Below are positions 51,952-63,230 of a DNA stretch of 64,000 nucleotides, one piece after another. The notes below the pieces were generated by a model. The model searched no databases, had not been told where the DNA came from, and worked only from the letters and a program-made list of their open reading frames with translations. Origin of the DNA: Lethocerus indicus (Eukaryota > Arthropoda > Insecta > Hemiptera > Belostomatidae); the NCBI GenBank assembly GCA_019843655.1, contig JACDQD010000003.1:32476224-32540223 (forward strand), written 5' to 3'. A program made the position numbers and the translations under genes. Numbering within the stretch: position 1 is the stretch's first letter; each line of letters opens with the position of its first letter.

Positions 51952-52291
51952 TTTAACTTACCTGTTTTGTGGTCCGCGAGGGGTTGGAATACCGTAGATT
52001 TCGTGTGTTTCTGTCTCCTCTCGCTGGTTCGGTCTTTTGCTAGACCGGTTTGCGCCGCTCACCACCTTCAGTAGCGGTTCACTTTTGGTACTTTGGATGT
52101 TTTTCGCGCATCCTCACTGAACTGTGTCACTGTCACTTGTACTGTCAACTCAAACAAGACAAACAAAATCCCCCAAAACACACTAACAAGACACGCATAT
52201 GTACACACAGACAACCACAACAGTACAAGTGCCAAAAGTGCTAACACCGCTACTGAAGATGGCGAGCCGAACCGGTTTAGTAAAAGATTCA
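51952..52291 (+). mobile_element. Family A foldback element, two-armed copy
   Basis: The leader (TTTAACTTACCTGTTTTGTG) and left arm run to CACTGTCACTTGTACTGTCA at about 52145. From there the same sequence returns in reverse: ACTCAAACAAGACAAACAAA, ATCCCCCAAAACACAC, GACACGCATATGTACACACA, GACAACCACAACAGTACAAG, then the right arm CACCGCTACTGAAGATGGCG to about 52291. This copy lacks the minisatellite loop, so the arms almost abut, and it proves that the inverted arms extend through the GTGTACATATGCGTGTC region (about 250 bp). Confidence 0.85.
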
Positions 52292-52544
52292 ACGCACATT
52301 TTCCAAATACAATTGATATTCCTGATTATATCGCCATTCCATATCGCATGAGGTCAAAGAGAGAAGCATTCCGGTTTTTCCTGAAATTTTGCTACATCTT
52401 AGTTATGGGAGCTCAATCTTCCCTCCCCTGGGATTAAATTGATTAATACAAATCTAAACTATCTACTACTAACTTATCTGTTACTTATCTAATAGACGGG
52501 AGTGCGTCAGTTTAATTACTGGTTCAAGTAGAGTAGATGTAATT

Positions 52545-52725
52545 TTCCGTTTCCTCCCGCATGTTTCGCTCCCGACTGGCTTCTCGCCATCCTCAGTAGG
52601 TGCACGGCGGGAGGCGACCGACGAAAACCCTCTAGTGACAGTGTAGTGACATCAGGCGTAGATGTTGCGTCTACACTCGTTCGAATTGGACCAATGCCGG
52701 AGGCCTGACGTACCGCCACCGTCAG
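52545..52725 (+). repeat. Degenerate family A variant
   Basis: TTTCCGTTTCCTCCCGCATG, then CTGGCTTCTCGCCATCCTCA and GTAGGTGC, follow the arm order. A CTAGTGACAGTGTAGTGACA block and GGCCTGACGTACCGCC further on resemble the 14.3-kb variant. Confidence 0.45.
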
Positions 52726-54274
52726 TAACATTCATTTAAGGACCACCCACGCGTGGTGGCCGCTGCGAGACCCATTTTACTTTTTGAATATTAGATTTAC
52801 GCGTTGCGCAATCCAATTCAATCCCAATCCGCGGGGCGTAACAGGAACGTTCCACATTCTGAACCAAGGCTGTTTGCTTTATCGACTTTCACCCGGGCCC
52901 GGTTATATATATACAAAATGCCATTCGTGGAAAGATAGTTTCATTTTATTTGTTTTTATTCCTCATTTTTTTTAAACCTCGTTTTCAAATAAGCCCGCAC
53001 TTACTGACTGATGTAAATTAAGTGGACAGGGCATGAGGGTAGGGGAATTTTAAATGATCGTTTCGTCGAATCGGTTATTTGAGCTAAGAAGTGACAATAA
53101 TTACTCGTACTCCATTAATTTATTTGGTGCTCTTCTTCATTACTCCTTAAACCGGTTCTTACTTCTGGCCCCTGTCCAATATACATTTCGAGAAAAGCGT
53201 AAACCGGCTATTCGCGTCCTCTGCAACCGATTAGGTATCCCATCGGTATTAATGCCAGTTTAATGATTATTACACACTGGACAGTGTACGGAATTGTGTA
53301 CGGAAGTGTTGCCATACTGATTATGGCAACATGCCGAGACCGAGGACCCAGAATATCCTCAAGAGTGACATAATATTAAAATGAACGATGTCCTAAGAAT
53401 GTTCAATTATTCTGTTTATTAGATCTTTGTACTCGTTTGGCTTCCTTCGTCCCTGACCCTACGCCCTTTGTGTCATTGTATAAGGAAGAATAACAACTTT
53501 TATTATTTATAAATATACTTCGTCAATATACTAATTTATACTCACACTTTTTTGAGTCAGAACAAAAATAAAATGAATTTCTCTGTCCGAATCATCCTGG
53601 AACTTTATATATGTAGAATAGTTAAATTTATTATTTATTTATTCCGGAATCTGTCCCTGCTTTAATACACTTGAGCAACGTGTCGGCACTGTCGGCAAAC
53701 TGTTAGTGTCCGCTTTGGCCAGCCGGGCGAACGCCAGATTCCTTTGACTTGTCTCTAAACAGAACAACAATCGGACTAACCGACTCCGACTAATTGTTGT
53801 GCGAGACCGGCCGACATTATAGCGTCCAATTTGCAGTTCGTATTATTCTAATGGCACCGGCCCAGTAGTGGAGTGATTCCGCCATTAAGTGCACTGTTCT
53901 CGTGGCCGGAGCATTCATTTCGGGTGGAACAAATACACACGCTCAGTTATAATTTTAAGCTGAGCGTAGTCCAAATATCACTTTATATAAATACAGCAAG
54001 CCGGTTTATGTTTATCCTACCTAAGTGTATCATAACAAATGTGATGTACGCATTTAACGAATCGAACTATACCCAATATGAAATTCTAATGATTGTACCT
54101 GATGTTAACGTAATTTGCAATTGAAGGGATAAAGCGATGTAACGTACCTGTATATGATTACTATATCATGTACACATTGAACGAAAGGAACTCTGTTTGT
54201 AGTTTGGAAATTGAATGTCATAATTGATAAAGCGGTGGAAGGTTGACGCATTGAACCGGTTCCGAAATCCGGCG

Positions 54275-54315
54275 TCCTGAACTGAATTTTCCTTCAATAG
54301 CAAATTTCAAATGAT
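54275..54315 (+). repeat. Short dispersed repeat (family D)
   Basis: GAACTGAATTTTCCTTCAAT then AGCAAATTTCAAATGAT matches 37675-37735. Confidence 0.45.
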
Positions 54316-55181
54316 AATTTAAGAATCTATTTTTGAATATGATCGTTTTTCTGGTTTAAATGACACTTGAAAACAGTATCACCGATCCAATAATTAATTT
54401 TGAAAAGTCATCGGGAACTGAAGCACTCGGGGAACACTCAACTTCTGTAATTCCGTATTCATTTTGTTCGTTTTCCGACGGCTCAGTATTGCCGGATTAC
54501 GTTAAATGAAATCGAGTATTAATCAATTTCCAATTTTCAATTTCGAAGAGCACTCGGATTTTTTCGCGTATTATAAATTAATCGAAATGCACTTTCAGAT
54601 ATGATAAACGAAATTGACGAGGCGCGCTCTTGGGCCGTGTGATTTTAGTTTTGTTGAATCGAATTGATTGAGTGTAAAAAGTGCGAAACGAGATTTCGAC
54701 TTTTAAAATCACATTTCCAGTCTGAAACTGGAATAGGCGGAAGTGCGCCTGGAAAGGTGGCCGGTGTAACTCGGCCTTGGGAGGTACAGAGAGAGAGAGA
54801 GAGGGGGGGGGATGTTTGTGTACCCGCTGTTGGCAACACTGGGAGCATTGTTGACCCACTGATTTTTAAATTCTGGTTCTGGTTTTTGAAAATTCTATCG
54901 TGTCTTTTTGTCTATTGGAGGAAAGCTGACGAAAAATAGCATCAGAGACAACAAGATGATTGACTGGACAGTTAAAATTCATACTCTGCGTAGTAACATG
55001 TTTAGTGTAGAGATTCATATGCATGAATGCACATGCATCTGATGGAAGACGGGGCCTTGGATATTGTGGTTGACTAATAGTGGCCCACTTTATCATGTTT
55101 ACTCTGCTAATTGTACTAACAAGGAAGAAGTAAGGTCTACCGCTCTGGCTATGAATCATATCGCATTCCCGGTATGTTTCT

Positions 55182-55182
<1 letters not shown>

Positions 55183-55275
<93 letters not shown>
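55183..55275. repeat. Compound (CT)n-(AT)n microsatellite
   Basis: A CT run of about 52 bases is followed directly by an AT run of about 41 bases. Confidence 0.98.
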
Positions 55276-55280
<5 letters not shown>

Positions 55281-56191
55281 TTAAATAAATAAGAAATATT
55301 CCCCTAACTATATTACCAGTCAAAACAATAAGATAGCCTAGTCTTGAGCCTATCTAACTTCCTTATATACTTCATAGATTTTCGAGCATTGCCGAAAAAT
55401 AATTTTCGTTATTGCATTATTCAGTAATTCCTCTTTTCGCGTTGTTTTATGAGCAGAGGCGTGCTGCTAAGCTCTGATCTAAGCCGGGGTTTATCCTTAA
55501 TCTTACTCGGCCCGAACAGGCGAAGTACGCATCTTTCACTCCAGAAGGTAGAAAAGCGCCTACTGTCTCAATGGTTCGAAAATTCAGAAATGCCCTTCTT
55601 TCAATAAATTTATACAGATTTTTTTTAGAATACATTTTCACTGTACGCATTCTTGGACCTTTTTATGTTTAGACTCCCGCGATGGACGAAAATCCGCGAA
55701 AGTAGTGTACCTATAGTTATTCTATTATTTATGTACGTTTAATGCTTTATAAACCTCCCCCAACAATCTTATAAATACTTCCAGCACCGTCATTAACATT
55801 TTGTTGGCTCTCAAACGCTTTTTACACTCTTAAACCTCCTAAATTTGGACAACATAAAATATTCAACGTACCGGTGAGAGCAACATGAATGATGAAGATG
55901 ACGATGAATGAACATACTGCACATTTTTTAAAACTTGAAAATGTGTATTTTCAAGGACTACTGTGTGTGTTTGCATATAGTGGTCCTCTCTTTTGTACAG
56001 TCTAAAACAGTTTTATTGGTAAAATACTGTCTTTAACAACCCCATTCACGCTTACATTGCTCTTCACTTCCACAAGCAATTGTAACAATTGCCCTTTAAT
56101 TTCTATTTATCGGGAACATGAAACGCATTATTTATTCATTTACTTAGAGGTATAACACGATAGAAATTTGTAATGCTCATCATAGTGATGA

Positions 56192-56194
<3 letters not shown>

Positions 56195-56228
<34 letters not shown>
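56195..56228. repeat. (TG)17 microsatellite
   Basis: A perfect TG run of 34 bases. Confidence 0.98.
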
Positions 56229-56229
<1 letters not shown>

Positions 56230-56879
56230 AGGGGAGGGGGGATATTAAAGTGTTTTATATTGGCAGTACTGGTCTAACTCAATGCCATGTGACCGGGTCT
56301 GGGCGATGTTTCGCGTAACAGTTAGCCAGTTTCACTGCGCGTTGTTTACCCGTCAGTTCTCGCCCACTTCGCTGTTCGAGAGGAGACAGCACTTGTTGTG
56401 TATATAAGAAGTCCGGATTTCTCTAATTTTCGCCCCGCGTTCGAAATACGTTGGCGAGACGACGTGCGCGAGTGTCGATTGGGGCGCGGACACTTTTTGG
56501 TGTATTTTGGTGTTTCCTTTTTTCGTCTGATTCGAGCTTCGTTTCGCACGGCGAATACGCCCGGCCGTCCGAATTACCACGGTTAAGCGCCCTCTGCTTA
56601 CCCTCTGTAGACCGAAAGTGCTAAAGGGGGCACCTCCCCCCCTCCCACGAAAAAGGGTACTAATCGACTTGTGGTAATGTACAGACGCGTCGTTAAAGTA
56701 AGTTATCGAGATATAGCAGTATCATACAACAGTAGTATAAGCCCACCGGTGTCTTTAGCTTTGAGTGAGGCTCTTAAGGAAACAACTTTGACCGATTGTA
56801 AATTCAGGGTGTTACTTAACCACCGATTGTTAGGCTGACATAGCCGCCAATGCTATATCCCACTAACCTGCTTAGTCTT

Positions 56880-58260
56880 GATCTCGATCGAAAGGTGTAC
56901 GAAGCTGCAAATACATTTTTCGCATAACTGTCCCGTGTGTGTTCTATATTGTTTCATAAACTCTGACGATGATACTAAAGCAATTGTAGAACCAACACAA
57001 TACTCTTGATCTTAGTCAAACGGGGAAAGAAGATGCATTTAAACGGTATAATCGCTATTTAGTGGGAAATAAAATGCCATAACTTTTCGATATGTTCTAT
57101 AGTTTCAGAAACTCTGACTATGATACCAAAGCAAAATTCTTAACCTAAGTTGAAACGGAAATGTTCGGGCATTGCAGTTCCTGAAATTCTGATGTCCGAC
57201 CGTAATGCCAGCAGCAATATAGCGGGAATCGGGCTTATCGTCCTTATCGAACCTAGATAAGAATCTTGATCTCGGTTCAACTGAGGAAAGTTGGCTTATT
57301 GAACGTATTCCGATGAAGACTTCAAGTGGAAACGCAGTGACTGCCAATCTGTGGCATAATTGCAGTTTCAGTAACTCTATGCCGGCGTTAGTAGCGCGAT
57401 CGTTCGATGGACAAGAAAGATTCCTCCTATTCTTGGTTCGACAGGAAAAGAGGAGAAATTTTAACGTTTTAATCGCGATTCAACGCGATTGCTTACATAA
57501 CTGTTTCGGTATGTTATGTATTGTAGGTTCGTTTGTAGGAACACTGACGATGATACTAATCCAACTGTAATGTGACTGGAACCTCGTACACTTTTTAATC
57601 ACGATTTAGCGGGGAATCTCAGTGTCATTCGTATCGGACTAACCCATTATCTTGATCACAGTTCAATACGGGAAAGTAGGCCTACTTTTATTAACGAATT
57701 TATTAGGTTTTATTAATGACCCAAAGTGACATGTAGCGTCAAGCGAAAACACTGTTATTAGTTTGGTACTAACCGAGAATCGTGATCTTAGTATTTAACG
57801 GAAATACATTGCCCACATAACAATATGTTCTATTTTGTAGTTTCAGAAAATCTATCGATGATACTGAAGCGGTTGAACTAACACGGCATTCTCGACTTTA
57901 GTTCAACAGGAAAAGACAATTGATTTAACGTTTTGATCACGATTTAGCGGGAAAACTCTGAACTGTGATTCAGCCTTTTACATTATCGTTAGTATTGGAC
58001 TGGTGCAAGAGTTTCGAGCTCGGTTCGACGGTAAAAGTCGGGTCTACCGAATGTTTTATCAACGACTTAAAGGGAAATGCATGTCTGAAGGGATAATAGC
58101 AATTTCTGAAACTACTCAGTGCAATTTAGTGTGGCGCACTCTCGGGGTTCATCGTGATCAGAGTCGAACAGGAAAAGCCGCCGGCCGAATTCTTTTTTAT
58201 TCCCGACTTAACGGGAAATACGGTGACTGCAGCGAGTGTTTAGGAATGCGTTTGGCGCCT
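56880..58260 (+). repeat. Degraded tandem array, unit about 110-160 bp, roughly nine or ten copies
   Basis: The motif GTTCAACGGGAAAAG or a close variant, usually after a TCTTGATCTTAG or TCTCGACTTTAG block, recurs at about 57015, 57149, 57275, 57436, 57661, 57792, 57901, 58023 and 58162. Between these lie a TTTAACGTTTTAATCGCGAT block, a TTAGCGGGAAA block, a CATAACTGTTTCGATATGTT block and TCAGAAACTCTGACGATGAT followed by ACTAAAGC. The order is kept from copy to copy but each unit is heavily substituted and of variable length. It looks like an old satellite or an expanded internal repeat; long frames inside it are not conserved between units. Confidence 0.8.
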
Positions 58261-58317
58261 CGATTATTTTTAACCGTGGAAATGTAATCTCTCCGTAATA
58301 TTATACGACCTGATACT

Positions 58318-58352
58318 GATGTCGGTTTCGGCCGTTCGCCACCTTCCCTCAG
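58318..58352 (+). repeat. Family A core fragment
   Basis: GATGTCGGTTTCGGCCGTTC then GCCACCTTCCCTCAG resembles ACCGGTTTCGGCTGCTCGCC then ATCTTCAG. Confidence 0.4.
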
Positions 58353-58621
58353 CTTTCCGCCGTTAGAATTTCTCTTATCCCTGCTCAAGTTCTGCCGGCA
58401 ACTCGCTGCAAATGCGCCCATTTATTATCGTTGTTACTCTATATCCGTTACTCTTTGAGATTTATCTTTGAATAACTTGCCCTTCGATCGACAGCGTGTG
58501 TTGAGAGTTGTCGTACCGGTTTTAGGATAAACATCGCGACAGTAAGAAGCCGAGGCCGGTCAGACAATCGGCTTTTTCCCTTCTGTAATGAGAATAAACT
58601 GCCGGTTTTTTTTCTTCCGAC

Positions 58622-58662
58622 CCAGAGACAGGTTTCGGCCATTCGGCATCGTCAAAACTAGC
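58622..58662 (+). repeat. Family A core fragment
   Basis: AGACAGGTTTCGGCCATTCG then GCATCGTCA aligns with the same core as the fragment at 58318. Confidence 0.4.
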
Positions 58663-58917
58663 GTATTCCTTTAAACGGCGAGGTACTGAAGCAATATCCG
58701 AGAAGCGCATGATAAGGTGCCAACTTTTAAGTTTGCCGACAGCAAAACCTTTGTTGTTTGAAATATGTGGTCTGAACTGATTCAACAAACGGTTGAATTT
58801 GTACATCATTGTTTTCAATGCGGTTCTTTGTACATACCGACAATAATTCATACGATTTCATAATATAAGTACATATTGTCTAGCCCATTGATCTTGGACC
58901 CACCCACCACTTCATGT

Positions 58918-58995
58918 TCCATTCTCTCTTCCGTTCTCAATACTGCCTGGCGACTGGTTGTTTAAACTTTACTTCTCAACTAATTTATTCCTATT
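58918..58995 (+). repeat. Family B dispersed repeat copy
   Basis: GTTCTCAATACTGCCTGGCG, ACTGGTTGTTTAAACTTTAC and TTCTCAACTAATTTATTCCT form one of the better preserved copies. Confidence 0.7.
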
Positions 58996-59059
58996 CATCG
59001 TGGCCTCATTAGATCCTCCCCACTGATCTTAATTAGGGATAATTAATTGACTTAACGAC

Positions 59060-59192
59060 TTCCGGTAAGGTGGCGTAATATTGTGGGGGGGGATGGACGG
59101 AGTCGAATCTTACTTCTGGTAAATGTTCATCAGAAGCAGGAAGAATCCCGGACGGACAGGCGTTCGACTCTATTGCGCCATCTTACTGGAAA
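59060..59192. mobile_element. Small hairpin (MITE-like) element
   Basis: TTCCGGTAAGGTGGCGTAAT near 59060 and AGTCGAA at about 59101 are matched in reverse complement by TTCGACTCTATTGCGCCATC followed by TTACTGGAA (about 59163-59191). The right arm keeps AGTCGAA next to the outer block, while the left arm has a G-rich insertion of about 20 bases between them. No coding capacity; the target duplication is unclear. Confidence 0.6.
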
Positions 59193-59199
59193 TTGGCGA

Positions 59200-59822
59200 G
59201 AAATCATTCGAATTCCGCTCGCGTAAATATGTGTGAGCTCATGCGTCCATTAGGTTAGGCTCGCTTTTCCTCGTGTCCGAGCGACGCCTACCCCTATTGC
59301 CTATTGGGAACGGTGGGAGAAAATCCGCACAAGGAAAACCCGGCTCCGTTTTTCCGAATATGGTGCGTTGCCGGGAAAATCCTTTCCCGGGAAATTCTCC
59401 GATCACTCTAAATGTTTTCCCGTAATACCGTCCTAAACATAATTAGAGTTCTCTTTTCTGGGCCGCATTCGTTAAACTTTAGGCCACAGTACTGGCGGCA
59501 GATTCTTCTTAATTCGCTCCTCTTCATCGTGAACTCGTTCTTGTCGTCGGTTTCTAATCGAGAATCTTCGTCGGGGAATCTTTGCCTCTCCCGAACAGAA
59601 CGCACTATGAGGAAAATCTCGCTGAGGCAAAAACCCTACTAGCCCACTCCACCGGAGACTGAGGATTATTCTTCGAACTAGTCCAATATATTACAGTTTT
59701 AAAATCTATACATATTAATATTGCCGACAGGAATTTAATTACGTAATTTTGGTTTATGGAATACAATAGTCTTCGATCTTTTGTCTGAACACCATAAAAT
59801 AAAACTACGAATTATATTTTGT
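59200..59822. other. No gene seen
   Basis: Short frames on both strands at 59408-59642 overlap and have no domain or splice support. Confidence 0.4.
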
Positions 59823-59823
59823 T

Positions 59824-60065
59824 TTAACAAACCTGTTTTGTGGTCTGGGAGGAGTTGGAATACCGTAGATTTCTTGTTTTTCTGTCTCCTCTCGCCGGTT
59901 TGGTCTTTGGCTAGACCGGTTTCGGCTGCTCGCCATCTTCTGTAGCAGCGTTAGTCACTGTTGGCACTTTGGATGTTCTTGGGCATCCTCACTGCACTGT
60001 CACTGTCACTTGTACTGTTGGGGTTGTCTGTTTCTTCGTTGGGTTAACATCACCGCGACATTGAA
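59824..60065 (+). mobile_element. Family A leader and left arm
   Basis: The leader (TTAACAAACCTGTTTTGTGG), a full arm with GGCTAGACCGGTTTCGGCTG and the CACTGCACTGTCACTGTCAC tract are present. It ends near TTCGTTGGGTTAACATCACC, the point at which other copies enter the loop. No right arm follows. Confidence 0.8.
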
Positions 60066-61265
60066 GTTATCGATGTTGCGTATGCGAAATGTGAAAGCGA
60101 CCGTAAAACTGTGATTCATAACTGTACACGATAGCGTTTGAAGACAAGAAATAGCGACATTACTTTGAAACACAGTCGGAAGAAGAAATAAAGATTATTG
60201 CAATTGTAGATCGTTCGTTGGTCGAATTTGAATTGAAATTGAGATTTATTAGGCTCCAATTCTGTGTCCTGAAGGATATTTTTGGCATTCCGTTACTGGT
60301 GTTTTGAGTGCGGACACTAGACAATATTCAGCCTCAGTGTGGCCTCATTTTATAGAGGCTGTTTACATATATCGAGATAACGTATAGACCAATATAGATA
60401 GACAGATTCGACATTTTGCTACCGAATTTCACCAACGTGCCATTTAATTTTGTTAACCCCTTCCGAATGTCGGTTCCTAGACATTTGGCTGTTGTTTAAT
60501 TCGGCAATGAGTGTTTTATATTTTAATTTTGTCTAAATGGATTGACTAGATTATTTTCACCGATGATTGTCTCTTTCTTCCCCCTTCTCTACGGTTCAAC
60601 AATGTTGCCCACAGCCCACATTTACATTTACAACAATAGACCAGGAAGAATGCCGACAGTCTATCTGAGACTCGTCACAGGGGCAAAAAAAATCGACGTA
60701 GGTCGTTAGAACTCATTGTTTGTTTGGGATAACTCATTTCCGATATGCTATCAAGACCCAGCCCATCATAAGGTTGAAACACGGCCTATATTTCCATTTC
60801 CATTTTATCAACCGCCGAACGAATACGAGTCGACAATTGGGAAAAACAAATAAAATGTGACGACGATAGGCCTCATTAATGACAGACTGCTACTGACGAT
60901 GGTTAGGATCCCGAATCCTGGGTATGTGTTGAAACCATCCAGCCCACTCATCCAAGCAACCACCGATAGAGAAACAGTTTTATAGAATGATTTTAAAGAA
61001 AGAACTTTCGTTGCTATGGGCATATAAGACAGATCATTCCGATCGTGTAATAGAGGCTGATTCATTTGTGGTTTCGTCATCAGGATGTTTTGATGTAGAA
61101 TTGTACAAGAACTCTTAAACGATCTGGTGTTACGATGTTTGTTAGGCTAATGCGAAAAAAATAGTATCTCAAAACTGGAAGTAATAAAAAATCACCAGAA
61201 ATTTCGGCATACTCCATGTTATCGTTCGGTTTGCAATTTGTTTTTAGTTCATTTGCCATTGTTGC
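60066..61265. other. No gene seen
   Basis: AT-rich sequence with short frames only; no known repeat copy. Confidence 0.4.
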
Positions 61266-61269
61266 ATGT

Positions 61270-61340
61270 CTGTAGGTTTTCCTTCAATACTGCTCGGTAA
61301 CTGGGTCTTTAACATCAACTCTTGAATTGATTTATTCTTC
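61270..61340 (+). repeat. Family B dispersed repeat copy
   Basis: TTTTCCTTCAATACTGCTCG, then GTAACTGGGTCTTTAACATC, AACTCTTGAATTGATTTATT, align with the copy at 58918. Confidence 0.65.
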
Positions 61341-61399
61341 ATCCTTGTCGTCAGTTTAAAAACATACTTTTTAGTCAGTAAAAAAAAACATTAAAAAGA

Positions 61400-61485
61400 A
61401 AGTCGTAGATTTCCCGTTTGGTTTTCCGCTAGACCGGTTTCGGCTGCTCGCCATCTTCAGTAACAGTGTCAGTCACTTCAGCAAC
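61400..61485 (+). repeat. Family A left-arm fragment
   Basis: GTCGTAGATTTCCCGTTTGG, GCTAGACCGGTTTCGGCTGC, TCGCCATCTTCAGTAACAGT and GTCAGTCACTT; the CTGTCTCCTCTCGCTGG part is deleted. Confidence 0.75.
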
Positions 61486-62012
61486 GGTATTTCAACCTCT
61501 CGCAGAACAAAAAACCGTAATCCGAAAAAATCGTTACCTTTCCGAAGGTAAATGACAAATGTATTGTTTTGGTAGAATTTGCAATTTGAAAAATATCCCG
61601 AGTAAACGTTGAAATCGTTACAGCGTTCTTCTCGAAATAAATTTATGCGTACATAAATATGTATGCTTAGTGTATAATGCCTAATATTTATAATATACGA
61701 GAAGTTGAAGGTGTTTATTATTATAGTGGTTTACGGAGGGGCTTCTCTCCTTCCTGCAGGCCTCTGATTCATTAGAGGCAATCAACGTCTATCTAAATCG
61801 ATGTTTTTTTTGGCCCCTGCGTCGCGCCAACAACACCCTTGGCCTTCTCAGACGACTCGACGTATAGGAATTATTAAAAATTGCTAACTAAAAATAGTCA
61901 CGAACTTCAATAAATAGTAATAAACTAATAGCGTCAGATATTCGCGTGGTTTTCTGGCGTTCCAAATTCGCATATTCTGATGTTGCTGAATTTCTGAAAA
62001 ATAATATACATA

Positions 62013-62016
<4 letters not shown>

Positions 62017-62041
<25 letters not shown>
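62017..62041. repeat. (TA)n microsatellite
   Basis: A TA run of about 25 bases, continued by imperfect TA-rich sequence. Confidence 0.95.
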
Positions 62042-62047
<6 letters not shown>

Positions 62048-62302
62048 TTTTATATATGTAATATACAATATATGCTTGGAATTTATTATATTCCAAGTTC
62101 GTTACTGGCCCCCGACATTGGAAAAATGCTTATTGCGAGACGCAATTGCGACGAATCCTATTATCGGTCTAATAACAGCCGATTGGAATGGGGAATAGAA
62201 TAAAAATACGGCATTATTTTCTTGGCTGTTCGACAGGAATTGTAATTTGTGAACCGTTCCGTTTCTAGATTTTGTTTCTTACGTCTGTTGACAAAAAATA
62301 AG

Positions 62303-62655
62303 ATTACAGTTTAACATACCTGTTTTGCGGTCTGCGGGGGGTTGGCATACCGTAGATTTCGCGTGTTTCTGTCTCCTCTCGCTGGTTTGGTCATTTGCTG
62401 GACCGGTTTCGGCTGCTCGCCATCTTCAGTAGCGGTTTCAGTCACTTTTGTTTGTTTTTTGGCACTTAAATTTGTTTTTGGGCATCCCCACTGCACTGTC
62501 ACTGTCACTTGTACTGTGGTAGTTGTCTGTTTGTCGTGTGTATATATGAGTGGCTTGTTATTGTGTTTTTTGGGGGATTTCGCTTGTCTTGTTTGAGTTG
62601 ACGGTACAAGTGACAGTGACAGTGCAGTGAGGACGCCCGAAAAACATCCAGAGTT
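62303..62655 (+). mobile_element. Family A copy, left arm plus partial right arm
   Basis: The full leader (TTTAACATACCTGTTTTGCG) and left arm run to about 62600, where GTTTGAGTTGACGGTACAAG begins the return strand (GTGACAGTGACAGTGCAGTG, then CGCCCGAAAAACATCCAGAG). The right arm decays after GACGCTACTGACGG at about 62670. It has the same short-loop layout as 51952-52291. Confidence 0.8.
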
Positions 62656-62729
62656 TGACGCTACTGACGGTGAGGGAAGCCGGCAATTGGCGACCGGGGA
62701 TATTTATTTTATTTTATTTTCTATTTATG

Positions 62730-62792
62730 TTGGCATGTGCCAGAGTTCTGCTCTGAAGACTGGTTCATCGACCTTGCGTTCAGAACTTCCTC
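62730..62792 (+). repeat. Family B copy, diverged
   Basis: TTGGCATGTGCCAGAGTTCT, GCTCTGAAGACTGGTTCATC and GACCTTGCGTTCAGAAC align with TTGGCATCTGTGAAAGTCTT, GCTCTCAATACTGGTTCATT and AAACTTTGGTTCAGAAC at 63247 onward. Confidence 0.55.
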
Positions 62793-62860
62793 CTCCTCCT
62801 CCTCGTGTGCCTCATCGTTCCCGCCCTAACAGCTTCTTATCGCGAATCCTCGTCAGCTGA
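62744..62860 (+). CDS. Weak candidate terminal exon overlapping a family B copy
   Basis: A T-rich tract leads to GTGCCAG, after which 38 codons run to TGA. The peptide ends in SELPPPPPRVPHRSRPNSFL and SRILVS and looks protein-like because of the (CTC)n proline run. However, its first third is homologous to family B, and no upstream exon or polyadenylation signal was found. It is either a repeat-derived exon or, more likely, chance. Confidence 0.15.
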   Translation, partial: SSALKTGSSTLRSELPPPPPRVPHRSRPNSFLSRILVS

Positions 62861-63019
62861 AAGAGACCGGTGATAACTGTTATGGAAGATATATATAAAA
62901 GTACTTACCGCTGCAAGTGGTCTTTGTTTTTATTTTTTTTTGTTTCGAATGGTGGTTGGTCTTTTTGCTTCCCACCACGAGGGGGATACGAGGAAGAGTA
63001 TCTAACGAAGATTCGCGGT

Positions 63020-63110
63020 AATTAGTTCCGAAGTAAATGTTAAAGAACCAGTCTCCAGGCAGTATTGAGAACAAAACTTTCAGAAATACCAACCGGAAGT
63101 GAGAATTAAT
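63020..63110 (-). repeat. Family B copy, left arm of a local inverted pair
   Basis: TTAGTTCCGAAGTAAATGTT, AAAGAACCAGTCTCCAGGCA, GTATTGAGAACAAAACTTTC and AGAAATACCAACCGGAAG are the reverse complement of the consensus. The partner at 63231-63308 lies in the opposite direction about 120 bp away. Confidence 0.75.
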
Positions 63111-63230
63111 TTTGAAATAAAATACTGCCCGCGAAACACCCTTCCAGCTTTTTCCTTATTATATTGTTGGACTGCCTATATCACAGGCACAATGCTGTCA
63201 CTGGCCTGAGATAGTTTCTTTTTTCAGTCT

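Larger units (their letters stand above)
52730..56870. other. No confident gene
   Basis: Simple repeats lie at 54789-54810 (GA then G), 55183-55275 and 56195-56228. A family D block lies at 54275-54315. A GC-rich patch at 56340-56590 has overlapping frames on both strands, none with a recognised domain. Confidence 0.4.

Noticed and set aside
57313..58287. Two open frames of 85-94 codons inside the tandem array
   Set aside because: The frames fall on different units and neighbouring units carry stops and length changes in the same positions, so the array is not a coding repeat.
62880..63092. Minus-strand frame ending at a CAGCG/GTAAGT donor
   Set aside because: Half the frame lies in a family B repeat and the remainder is a Lys-rich translation of a T-rich tract. 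The donor alone is not enough.
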